The position numbers and the translations under genes were made by a program. Positions 56,070 through 64,000 of a stretch of DNA of 64,000 nucleotides are shown here, piece by piece; position 1 is the first letter of the stretch; each line of letters opens with the position of its first letter. Location: assembly GCF_004295585.1 (NCBI RefSeq), contig NZ_AP019400.1, forward strand, positions 2,261,501-2,325,500, in the 5' to 3' direction. Below the pieces are notes generated by a model, which searched no databases, was not told where the DNA came from, and saw nothing but the letters and a program-made list of their open reading frames with translations. Source of the DNA: Cohnella abietis (lineage in GTDB: Bacteria; Bacillota; Bacilli; Paenibacillales; Paenibacillaceae).

Positions 56070-57377
56070 TTACTGGACTTGTTTTCCTGGCTTAACCATG
56101 AAAAACACAAGGCCCAATGCGATGAAAGACAATGAGGAGACGGTGATAAATACGAGCTGGTGCGACATTCCCATTAACCATCCGAATAGGGGAGGGCCAA
56201 GGGCCACCCCAAAAAACCTCAAGCTACTGTAAAGGGAGGTAATCATTCCTCTTTCGGCCTTCTCAACTGCGCCAGTAATCATCGTATTTAGACAAGGCAG
56301 AAGCAACCCAGTTCCAATGCTGCTGACGGTTAACAGTCCGATGAATACATATAAATTTGAATTAAACCATATGGCCAGCGCTAAAGAAACAACCATCATT
56401 GCCAGGCCAATATTCATAAGCCAACGTATAAGTACGCCATTTTTTTTGATGATTGTACCTGTAAGGTAAGCGGTTAGCACCATGCCTAATAACGGAATGG
56501 CTAAGATAAGCCCTTTGCGCACTCCTATAATGGAGTAGGGCGGTTCCTCCAGTATGTTGGAAAGAAAGAACAGAACCCCGAACAAAATAAACAACGCCAA
56601 TGATCCCCCGAAAAAAGAAGAAATCAACCAGCGACCCTGTTTTGCGAAAATACTCCGAATGGATTTCAAATATTGTTTTAATGGCTTAGGCTGCTCTTCG
56701 CGCTTCGGTTCCTTAAGGAGAAATATAACCGCTAGCAATGACAATAAGCAGAAGACTGGAAAAGCAAAAAATGCAGCATACCACACGATAATTGCAAGAA
56801 GAGCTCCCAGTATAGGGCTCACAACCTTGCCAGCACCGTTGGACGCTTCGATTAAGCCTAGCGCCTGGCTTTCCTCGCCATCTTTGAATAAGTCGCCTAC
56901 TAAAGCCATAGCAATAGGAGCCGTGCCTGCAGCACCAATTCCTTGCACCGCTCTTGCCCCGATCAAGATTCCATAGGAGTCCCACACTGCACCCAAACCG
57001 GCCAGAATCCCCGCCCCTCCATACACAATGAGAGCAGGAATCATAACGGCTTTGCGACTGAATCGGTCAGAGAGGTAGCCGGCGATCGGAATGATAATAG
57101 CTGCTGAGAAGGAGAATAGACTTATGACCAGGCTGCTCTGAAATTTCGAAATGCCGAGCTCTTTACTCAAAGTGGGTAAAATAGGGACAAGCATGGAATT
57201 ACCGAGAACGAGCACTAAAGGGACAGTCGAGAGGGCGATGTATTCCCATATTTTACTCTTCCGTCCCCCTGTAGAGCTTGGGGACGCTTTCTGTTTTGTT
57301 TCAGTTTGTGAGGTCATATCGCTTGTAAAAGTTACCGACAGCTTACGCTTAGATTCAGTTGTAGTGGACAATCCCAT
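56070..57377 (-). CDS. MFS exporter (DHA1-type)
   Basis: 435 aa. A 40-residue polar N-terminus rich in Ser/Thr/Lys, then 12 helices. Motif A is GYLSDRFSRKAV after helix 2, and the helix 4 region is GARAVQGIGAAGTAPIAMALVGDLF; motif C-like SNGAGKVVSPILGALLA follows, typical of drug:H+ antiporters (DHA1). Substrate unknown. AAGGAGG lies only 2 nt before the ATG at 57377; TTG six nt later has better spacing, so the start may be there. Confidence 0.85.
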   Translation of the reverse strand: MGLSTTTESKRKLSVTFTSDMTSQTETKQKASPSSTGGRKSKIWEYIALSTVPLVLVLGNSMLVPILPTLSKELGISKFQSSLVISLFSFSAAIIIPIAGYLSDRFSRKAVMIPALIVYGGAGILAGLGAVWDSYGILIGARAVQGIGAAGTAPIAMALVGDLFKDGEESQALGLIEASNGAGKVVSPILGALLAIIVWYAAFFAFPVFCLLSLLAVIFLLKEPKREEQPKPLKQYLKSIRSIFAKQGRWLISSFFGGSLALFILFGVLFFLSNILEEPPYSIIGVRKGLILAIPLLGMVLTAYLTGTIIKKNGVLIRWLMNIGLAMMVVSLALAIWFNSNLYVFIGLLTVSSIGTGLLLPCLNTMITGAVEKAERGMITSLYSSLRFFGVALGPPLFGWLMGMSHQLVFITVSSLSFIALGLVFFMVKPGKQVQ

Positions 57378-57569
57378 TCCTCCTTAGGACCCCAAAAGCC
57401 CCGTCTAAAGCCAATATCAAAGGTAAGGTGCCCACTTGAAGATTAAGGTATGCACTGGGAGATGGGATCATTTTCCGAAATAGACACGAAGCTGTCGTTG
57501 GAACGATGCTCACAAATGAGTTAAAATAAAATAACCATCCGAGATTGGATAGAAAAGAGTGAATATACG

Positions 57570-58151
57570 ATGAAAAGAAATGTATTAATATTAGGTTTAG
57601 TTGTAATCGCTATTGTAGCGGTATGGATATGGGACTCACCAAGTGGTAAGGAAGGCAACCAGGCTACAGTGGGAGCCCCTGCAGGAAAAGTAGATGACCG
57701 GAATATCCCGTCTAAGCCATCACCTAAAGTAAATCATTATGCTCCATCTTTTAGCTTACCGTCCTTAGACGGAACTTCTACCTTCGAGGTAGGGGGCAAA
57801 AGGGATAAAGTACTTATCGTTAATTTCTGGGCGGCATGGTGCGGTCCTTGCGAGCTAGAGGCGCCCGATCTCAAGGATATTTATGAGAAGCACCAGGATA
57901 AGCTGGATTTATATGCGGTTAATGCAACCAATTTTGATAAGCTGAGGGAAGCAAAGGATTTCGTCAAGGAGCAGGAGCTTGTTTTCCCTATTCTTACAGA
58001 TGCAAAAGGTGTTGCCGGGGATTTATATAAGGTATACTCGTACCCAATAAGCTTTATTATTGATCGTGATGGGGTCATTCGCCACAGGATTGAAGGGGTT
58101 ATTGAACGAAAGCAATGGGAGATTTACCTGCAAGAGGTTATTAATTCGTAG
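57570..58151 (+). CDS. TlpA/ResA-like membrane-anchored thioredoxin
   Basis: 193 aa. One N-terminal membrane anchor (residues 5-21), a polar linker, and an extracytoplasmic thioredoxin fold with active site WAAWCGPCELEAPD (C91, C94) and the cis-Pro loop YSYPISFIID. This fits the TlpA/ResA group that reduces exported proteins, for example apocytochrome c. No cytochrome-maturation gene lies nearby, so the partner is unknown. Confidence 0.9.
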   Translation: MKRNVLILGLVVIAIVAVWIWDSPSGKEGNQATVGAPAGKVDDRNIPSKPSPKVNHYAPSFSLPSLDGTSTFEVGGKRDKVLIVNFWAAWCGPCELEAPDLKDIYEKHQDKLDLYAVNATNFDKLREAKDFVKEQELVFPILTDAKGVAGDLYKVYSYPISFIIDRDGVIRHRIEGVIERKQWEIYLQEVINS

Positions 58152-58260
58152 ACGCTTATTAAGACAGAAAATTAAAGGGATTTCCGTAAAGATCGAGCAC
58201 CTGGATCTGAACGCGGAAGTCCTTTTTCTTTTTCCAAGTTTTCTTTTCCAGCGACAAAAC

Positions 58261-58288
58261 AAAAAAAGAGAGGCCTAAGCCTCTCTTT
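58261..58288 (-). terminator. Terminator of cimA
   Basis: AAAGAGAGGC-CTAA-GCCTCTCTTT, preceded on the plus strand by seven or more A residues, giving a U-run on the minus-strand transcript. Confidence 0.88.
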
Positions 58289-58300
58289 ACAGTCTCTACA

Positions 58301-59914
58301 TTAATGATTAACTAGCCCATGCGATTCTCTTACGAGCTCATGGATGGTTTCGTCCTTCACCATGTCAAGCAAAGCATAACGGATGCTGTCGACAAGTGCT
58401 TCCCAGCTCGCTTCAATTACATTTGAGGATACACCAACGGTGCTCCATCTGTCCTTGAAATCGGTTGACTCAATTAATACCCGGACCTTAGCGGCTGTTG
58501 TATCCTTTTCATCTAGAACGCGTACCTTATAATCGGTTAGATGAATATCGCGGATTCCCGGATAAAACTGCACTAGAGCCTTACGCAGCGCGTTGTCTAA
58601 TGCATTCACTGGTCCATTACCACCGGCAACGGTGTACACTTGCTCTCCAGCTACCGATATTTTGACAATAGCTTCCGTCGTCATCTCAGCTGCCGTTTTC
58701 TCAACCATGATTTTGAACGAATCTACTGTAAATACCTCTACCGAACTGCCGTAAGCATCGCGTAGCAATAACTCTAAGGAAGCATCCGCACCCTCGAACT
58801 GATAGCCTTGATGCTCTAATTCCTTAATGCGATCAATGACTTCGCGAGATTTCATGCTTTCTGAATTAACTTCGAGTCCCAGTTCCTGTGCTTTGGACAA
58901 AATATTGCTCTGACCAGCAAGCTCGGAGACAAGCACCCGTTGCTTATTACCAACGAGATCAGGAGAAATATGCTCATAGGTTTTGGAATCCTTCATAATG
59001 GCAGACACATGAATGCCGCCTTTATGAGCGAATGCAGCATTTCCAACGTACGGCTGGTTAACCGGCATATGAACATTCGCAATTTCGCTTACATACCGGG
59101 AAACGCTTGTGAGTGTCTTAAGCTGCTCGTCGCTGACACAGCTATAACCCATTTTCAACTGTAGCGTAGGTAAAATAGAGGAGAGGTTTGCATTCCCGCA
59201 ACGCTCGCCATACCCGTTGATTGTACCTTGAATTTGACGGGCACCAGCCGTAATAGCCGCAAGTGTGTTAGCGACAGCTAGTTCAGCATCGTTATGTGTA
59301 TGAATTCCAATTGGAGCATCAATAGTGGACACCACTCGTGAAACAATTTCACTGATCTCACCAGGTAGCGTACCGCCATTTGTATCACATAGCACGATCC
59401 AATTGGCTCCTGCATCCTTTGCTTTTGCTAGTGCAGCAAGCGCATATTCAGGGTTTGCTTTATAGCCGTCGAAAAAATGCTCTGCGTCGAATAGAGCTTC
59501 CATGCCGCTTTGTTTAACGAATGCTAATGATTCGTAAATCATCGCGAGATTTTCCTCCAACGTTGTTTGCAGAGCGGTGTGCACATGGAAATCCCATGAC
59601 TTTCCAACTAGTGTAGCCGCTTGAGCACCAGATTCCGTGAGGTGCTTCAAGTTAATATCTTGCTCACACGTGCTATTTTTCCGCCGAGTACTTCCGAACG
59701 CTGTTAGCTTCGCCTGAAGCTGTAGCTCGCGGACACGACGAAAAAACTCGATGTCTTTACTATTGCTGCCGGGGTTTCCGCCTTCAATATAGTGGACGCC
59801 TAAAGCATCGAGCTTAAGAGCGATTTTAACTTTGTCGTCAGCCGTTAAACTGATGCCTTCACCTTGCGTACCGTCGCGCAAAGTGGTATCGAAAATACAT
59901 AGGGGAGTAGACAT
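58301..59914 (-). CDS. cimA: Citramalate synthase
   Basis: Condenses pyruvate and acetyl-CoA to (R)-citramalate, the threonine-independent route to 2-oxobutyrate and isoleucine. 537 aa. The catalytic TIM barrel begins IFDTTLRDGTQGEGISLTADDKVKIA; the metal-binding HTHND (residues near 207) and NGYGERCGNANL are present; the C-terminal LeuA-dimer regulatory domain runs from about 400. The length and the DGTQGEG variant distinguish CimA from LeuA (DGEQ). Monocistronic, with a terminator after it. Confidence 0.94.
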   Translation of the reverse strand: MSTPLCIFDTTLRDGTQGEGISLTADDKVKIALKLDALGVHYIEGGNPGSNSKDIEFFRRVRELQLQAKLTAFGSTRRKNSTCEQDINLKHLTESGAQAATLVGKSWDFHVHTALQTTLEENLAMIYESLAFVKQSGMEALFDAEHFFDGYKANPEYALAALAKAKDAGANWIVLCDTNGGTLPGEISEIVSRVVSTIDAPIGIHTHNDAELAVANTLAAITAGARQIQGTINGYGERCGNANLSSILPTLQLKMGYSCVSDEQLKTLTSVSRYVSEIANVHMPVNQPYVGNAAFAHKGGIHVSAIMKDSKTYEHISPDLVGNKQRVLVSELAGQSNILSKAQELGLEVNSESMKSREVIDRIKELEHQGYQFEGADASLELLLRDAYGSSVEVFTVDSFKIMVEKTAAEMTTEAIVKISVAGEQVYTVAGGNGPVNALDNALRKALVQFYPGIRDIHLTDYKVRVLDEKDTTAAKVRVLIESTDFKDRWSTVGVSSNVIEASWEALVDSIRYALLDMVKDETIHELVRESHGLVNH

Positions 59915-60013
59915 GCGTAAACAAAAGGCCTCCTTAGGTAAAAACAGGTGAAACTATTATATCACGGCTTACTGGAAATGTAGAGGGGAACAGCGTGTTA
60001 AGGGCTACATTGC

Positions 60014-60039
60014 GGGAACAATCCGTTCCTCTGTATAAT
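60014..60039 (+). promoter_or_regulatory. dinB promoter with internal dyad
   Basis: TATAAT at 60034-60039, with a poor -35 about 18 bp upstream. The spacer contains a perfect dyad GGAAC-N5-GTTCC (60014-60028). It resembles the Gram-positive SOS box (GAAC-N4-GTTC) but has one extra central base. Confidence 0.45.
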
Positions 60040-60062
60040 TAGAAGCTATAGGGGGAGTGATC

Positions 60063-61352
60063 ATGAGCGAGAGCGCGGGTAAGCTACGAATTATTTTGCA
60101 TATAGATATGAACGCGTTTTATTGCTCCGTTCACGCCGCCGAGGAACCGGATATATACAAAGGAAAACCTACGGCTGTTGCCGGTAGTGTTGAATTGCGC
60201 AAAGGAATTGTCGTGACAAGCTCCTATGAGGCTAGAGCCAGGGGAGTTCGAACGGGGGTTACAGTACGACAGGCTCTTACTGTTTGTCCAGAGCTCATCA
60301 TTATTTCTCCTGATTTCGATTTATATCGTAAATATAGCCGTGGGTTTATGAGAATTGCGGGCAACTATACTCCGCTTATTGAAGCGGTGTCCATTGATGA
60401 GTGCTTTCTAGATATTACAGGAAGCTCACAGTTCGGGACGCCCATTGAGATTGCTGAAACGATTGCCCGTCGGGTAAAAGAGGAATTGTCCCTGCCCTGC
60501 TCCATCGGAATAGCACCGAATAAGCTATTAGCTAAGATGGCTTCTGATATGCGCAAGCCTGATGCAATAACGATTCTTCGAAGGCGAGAAGTGCCGAAGC
60601 TGCTCTGGAGTAAGCCTTGTCAGACCTTATACGGTATTGGTGCCCGAACGGCGGATAAGCTACTACGGCTGAATATTCGGACGATTGGGGAGCTAGCAGC
60701 CGCGAATGAGAAGGTGTTAGTGGAGCGGTTCGGTGTGTACGGAGCTTGGATGAAGCAAGCGGCGAATGGCATTGACGACTCCCCTGTAGAGCCGTTGCAG
60801 GAAGGACCGAAATCAATCGGGCATACGACGACTCTCCCAGCAGATTTAACAGGCCGAGAACAATTTCGTCGTGTATTGCTTAATCTCGCCGACCAGACAA
60901 CCCGAAGGCTAAGGCATCAAAGGATGGTGTCCTCTACCATTCAGATTACGATCCGAGATCCTGATATGCGGACGATCACGCGATCTTCCACTTTAGCGAT
61001 CCCAACGGATACTGTGGAAGACGTCTACCGGGTTGCCTGTCGTCTTATGGAGGCTCACTGGAAGGAAGGGAGTCCAGTACGATTGCTGGGCATTACTTTG
61101 CAGACCTTGGCTTCTAAAGAAGAAACCCCCTTGCAGTTGGATTTGTTCTCCTATGAAGAGAGCCCTAAGAAGGATAGGCTCATTACTGCTATGGACTCTT
61201 TAAGGGATAAATATGGTGAAGATGCGGTGCTGACAGCAGGGATGCTTGGGGACGATCCATCAACTCTTATTCGGAATAAAAAATTAAGAGGAACCTCGCT
61301 TCAGAAGGATTTTTTGCGTGAAAAATCACCTGACATTGAGAATGATTATTAA
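60063..61352 (+). CDS. dinB: DNA polymerase IV (Y family)
   Basis: Translesion polymerase, 429 aa. Catalytic residues: ILHIDMNAFYCSVHAAEEP (Asp at 15) and SIDECFLDIT (Asp-Glu near 105). GKPTAVAGSVELRKGIVVTSSYEARARGV is the fingers region; a helix-hairpin-helix (LYGIGARTADKLLRLNIRTIGELA) and the little-finger domain follow. A beta-clamp-binding motif QLDLF occurs at about residue 358, followed by a 67-residue tail. ATG 60063 follows GGGGGAG by 5-6 nt. Confidence 0.94.
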   Translation: MSESAGKLRIILHIDMNAFYCSVHAAEEPDIYKGKPTAVAGSVELRKGIVVTSSYEARARGVRTGVTVRQALTVCPELIIISPDFDLYRKYSRGFMRIAGNYTPLIEAVSIDECFLDITGSSQFGTPIEIAETIARRVKEELSLPCSIGIAPNKLLAKMASDMRKPDAITILRRREVPKLLWSKPCQTLYGIGARTADKLLRLNIRTIGELAAANEKVLVERFGVYGAWMKQAANGIDDSPVEPLQEGPKSIGHTTTLPADLTGREQFRRVLLNLADQTTRRLRHQRMVSSTIQITIRDPDMRTITRSSTLAIPTDTVEDVYRVACRLMEAHWKEGSPVRLLGITLQTLASKEETPLQLDLFSYEESPKKDRLITAMDSLRDKYGEDAVLTAGMLGDDPSTLIRNKKLRGTSLQKDFLREKSPDIENDY

Positions 61353-61468
61353 GTACTATTCACGATGATTATGATCTGTGATTTCGTTTGATCTCTGCGA
61401 CGTTTTGTATTATATTGATCAGTAGTAGTCTATTATAGATGCGACTCGGATTTAATCAAGGAGGTTAA

Positions 61469-61708
<240 letters not shown>

Positions 61709-61726
61709 TTCAACGGTAATGAAATC

Positions 61727-61768
61727 AAAAACCCGTTTCTAGGTGCACAGACCTAGAAACGGGTTTTT
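61727..61768 (+). terminator. Intrinsic terminator after fer
   Basis: AAAAACCCGTTTCTAGGT paired with its complement around GCACAG, with a T-run. Confidence 0.93.
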
Positions 61769-61907
61769 ATTCGTACGTAAATGACAACTTTTTTCATAAC
61801 TTTTTTCACATAAGTCATCATTTAGATAAAATACAACATAAAACCCATAGCTTAAGTTATAATTAATTTTGTAATTGGAATCATTTACATAGGGAGGCAG
61901 GTTTTTT

Positions 61908-63737
61908 TTGAAAGAGCGTATTAGAAGAATGACCATTGTTTTGAATGTCCTTTTAATAGTTGCTGTATATTTCATCTATAGCTCTCATTCTATGCAGAAG
62001 ATTGACAATTTATTGTTTGATTATGATATGAAGCAGGTAAGGGATGGTATTGCTGATTCGCGGATCGTTGTTGTTGCAATTGACGATGAGTCGCTAAGTC
62101 AGTTAGGAAGATTCCCATGGGATCGTGCCGTATATGCCCAACTGCTAGCCAACATGAACGAGGAAGGAAATATCCCTACCTCAATTGCTTTTGATATTGT
62201 TTTTAGTGAGGAAAGCGGTAATCCGGACAGTGACATGGCTTTTGCCGAAGCATTGGCCGAGTATCCTAATGTTATCTTGCCTGTTGTGGGGATTACAGAA
62301 AATAATATAAACAACCGAACTGTGGTTAAGCGAGATCAGCTGTTGAAAGCAGTTAGTGTGTCGGAGCCCTACCAATTATTCGCAGATGTAACCAAGAAGG
62401 CACACATCAACCGGGTTATTAGTCCAGACGGGGTCATTCGGCAAACCTGGTTAAAGATTCAATCCCCAACAGGTGAAGTTATCCCTTCATTGGCGTATTT
62501 ATCGGCACAGATGGCTGGTGTGGATCTCAGTAAATACGATGCTATAACGGACCCTAGTAAAACGGCAGAACAAATCGCGAAAAATACCATTACAATAGAT
62601 TATCAACTAAAAACAGAAAATTTCACGACGGTGTCGTTTGTACAGGTTCTGAATGGAGAGGTTCCTCCAGACTTATTCAAGGATTCGGTCGTCTTTATTG
62701 GGTTTACGGCAGTAGGATTATCGAATGAGGGTGGGCAGGACACTGGGGTAACACCGATTGAGAAAGATATCAAAATGGTGTACGCACATGCTAACATCAC
62801 TAATCAGCTACTTAAGGGAACATCAATCTCTTTTACTTCTAACTGGTCAGAGCTTGTCTTAATATTTGTGCTCTTTGTCCTGTTTGGCATTCTCCCGTGG
62901 AGATTGAAAAATATTTACTCTATTCTTATTTTCTTGGCTGTCTTCTCATGCGTTCTATATGGACAATTTGCTCTCTATCAGCAATCAGCCATACATATTA
63001 ATATCATTTATGCATTACTTGCGATGATGCTGGCATACCTCGCTAATGTCTCGCTTAAGTCATATATGGATAGTGTTCAGAAGAGCTTCGTAACACGCCA
63101 GTTTGGGCGATATATCTCACCTGATCTCGTGAAGCAGATCGTCGCTCAGGATATTGAGATCAAATTAGGCGGAGACCTTAAGACTATATCCATTTTATTT
63201 CTTGATATTCGGGGGTTCACCCCATTATCTGAGAAATTGACTCCATCTGAGCTCGTTGACACCTTGAATACGATGTTTAATATGATCACCGAGACAACTC
63301 TTCGTAATCAGGGAACGATAGATAAGTTTATCGGAGATGCGGCTATGATTTTATTTAATGCTCCGCTTGAAGTTGTGGACCATGAGCGAATGGCAGTTAA
63401 GACCGCATATGAAATTCAGCAGGGCATGAAGAAGATTAAGGACGAGATCATGGAGAAATATCAATGTGAGGTTAACGTTGGGATTGGGATTCATGCGGGA
63501 CCTGTTGTTGTTGGAAATATAGGCTCTTATTTGCGGGTAGATTACACGGCGATTGGTGATAACGTCAATATTGCGGCCAGAATCGAATCACAAACAAAGA
63601 AGGGACAAGTTCATGTCTCCGAGCAGGTTTATGAGAAAACAAAACAATATTACCGCTTCGATGAGGGAGAAGACCGTATGTTCAAAGGTAAATCTCATCC
63701 GATACGGGTGTATGAGGTTCTTGGCATAGTTGAATAG
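61908..63737 (+). CDS. CHASE2-domain class III adenylate cyclase
   Basis: 609 aa. One N-terminal membrane helix (about 8-26), an extracellular CHASE2 sensor domain (about 30-310), three membrane helices (about 315-390), then a class III nucleotide cyclase domain from 427. Metal-binding aspartates are D433 (LFLDIRGFT) and D477 (FIGD); the base-selecting Lys is K473; N554 and R558 lie in DNVNIAARIE. The set fits an ATP cyclase. It should sense something outside the cell and make cAMP. TTG start with GGGAGGC 10 nt upstream. A FecR-like gene follows after 70 bp. Confidence 0.92.
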   Translation: MKERIRRMTIVLNVLLIVAVYFIYSSHSMQKIDNLLFDYDMKQVRDGIADSRIVVVAIDDESLSQLGRFPWDRAVYAQLLANMNEEGNIPTSIAFDIVFSEESGNPDSDMAFAEALAEYPNVILPVVGITENNINNRTVVKRDQLLKAVSVSEPYQLFADVTKKAHINRVISPDGVIRQTWLKIQSPTGEVIPSLAYLSAQMAGVDLSKYDAITDPSKTAEQIAKNTITIDYQLKTENFTTVSFVQVLNGEVPPDLFKDSVVFIGFTAVGLSNEGGQDTGVTPIEKDIKMVYAHANITNQLLKGTSISFTSNWSELVLIFVLFVLFGILPWRLKNIYSILIFLAVFSCVLYGQFALYQQSAIHINIIYALLAMMLAYLANVSLKSYMDSVQKSFVTRQFGRYISPDLVKQIVAQDIEIKLGGDLKTISILFLDIRGFTPLSEKLTPSELVDTLNTMFNMITETTLRNQGTIDKFIGDAAMILFNAPLEVVDHERMAVKTAYEIQQGMKKIKDEIMEKYQCEVNVGIGIHAGPVVVGNIGSYLRVDYTAIGDNVNIAARIESQTKKGQVHVSEQVYEKTKQYYRFDEGEDRMFKGKSHPIRVYEVLGIVE

Positions 63738-63807
63738 CTTCAGTTTTTTATGATAGCAGAAGTATCTATACAAATTCTGAACAAATAATTGAAGGGAGAT
63801 ATGAATG

Positions 63808-64000
63808 ATGAAAAAGTTCAGTTTGCATTTTATTGTAGCTTTACTAGTGTTAATGCCTTTACTTGGAGCTCTAGCCAATGAGTCTTCGGCTGCAGCATCG
63901 CGCGTGTCCGTTATTAAGGAGCTAAAGGGATCAGTGAAGGTCAAGAAATCTGGGGGCTCCAAGGAGTTTACGGCTTTTGTAAAAATGAGTCTGAATGAGG
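63808..64000 (+). CDS. FecR-like secreted protein, 5' part
   Basis: Only 64 codons are inside the window. It starts MKKFSLHFIVALLVLMPLLGALA, a good signal peptide, with a probable cleavage site around LANESSAAA. Then ASRVSVIKELKGSVKVKKSGGSKEF and AFVKMSLNEG, which is the start of a FecR-type domain (V-x-x-L-x-G-x-V-x-V). AAGGGAG lies about 10 nt before this ATG; an out-of-frame ATG lies at 63801. Pairing with a CHASE2 cyclase is seen in other Paenibacillaceae-type genomes as far as I recall. Continues past the window end. Confidence 0.75.
   Translation, partial: MKKFSLHFIVALLVLMPLLGALANESSAAASRVSVIKELKGSVKVKKSGGSKEFTAFVKMSLNE

Noticed and set aside
60014-60028. Canonical LexA box at dinB
   Set aside because: Central spacing is five bases instead of four; kept only as a dyad of unknown regulator.

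Overview
The window looks like chromosomal DNA of an endospore-forming Gram-positive bacterium of the Paenibacillaceae (Paenibacillus/Cohnella type). Support comes from sporulation genes (spoVB, a SpoIID-like protein, a cotB/cotG/cotH coat locus), comN, a T-box leader, a Firmicutes-type 6S RNA, strong GGAGG ribosome-binding sites with frequent GTG/TTG starts, and a Bacillales gene order. Almost all genes are chromosomal housekeeping genes. I saw no prophage, transposase, tRNA, rRNA or CRISPR array.

Layout. 1-7.1 kb: ruvC(partial)-ruvA-ruvB, a DCC thiol protein, a SpoIID-like protein, queA, tgt and yajC. 7.2-11.1 kb: membrane proteins (PAP2, TIGR04086, DUF421, SpoVB). 11.3-21 kb: comN, separate secD and secF, a cation exporter, recJ, apt, relA/spoT and dtd. 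21.3-23.1 kb: a gene-free region with a 51-bp repeat array, a small second array, a promoter, an Asp-type T-box and a duplicated 98-bp hairpin element, leading into hisS-aspS-tcdA. 27.7-31.3 kb: spore-coat cluster with a CotB-like protein, a Ser/Arg/Gly-repeat CotG-like protein and the CotH kinase. 31.4-41.7 kb: rarA, a CNNM/HlyC-type transporter, two permeases, a YtpB-type terpene synthase, pfkA, deoC and pdp. 41.7-42.5 kb: a second 51-bp array inside inverted repeats. 42.5-54.4 kb: a GH-like protein, YitT, CshA, DUF624, 6S RNA, tpx, a GltC-like regulator, a YugP peptidase, a MerR regulator, and an amt-DUF294-exonuclease operon with a GlnR/TnrA-type box. 54.4-56.07 kb: two more arrays (51 and 52 bp) on either side of a frameshifted small gene. 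56-64 kb: an MFS exporter, a thioredoxin-like protein, citramalate synthase, Pol IV, ferredoxin, a CHASE2 adenylate cyclase and the start of a FecR-like secreted protein.

How the genes work together. RuvABC, RecJ, RarA and DinB serve recombination and repair. QueA/Tgt, HisRS/AspRS, TcdA and Dtd serve tRNA modification and aminoacylation quality. YajC/SecD/SecF support protein export. DeoC/Pdp salvage nucleosides. Amt, its GlnR-type box and the GlnD-like DUF294 protein suggest nitrogen control. CotH with CotB/CotG is a known kinase-substrate arrangement on the spore surface.

The strongest undescribed signal is a set of intergenic tandem arrays at 21.7-22.4, 41.9-42.2, 54.4-54.8 and 55.2-56.05 kb. 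Their unit sequences differ but their unit lengths are almost the same: 51, 51, 51, 51 and 52 bp, about five turns of B-DNA. The 52-bp array cannot keep a reading frame, so the shared property looks like a DNA or RNA spacing constraint rather than a protein.
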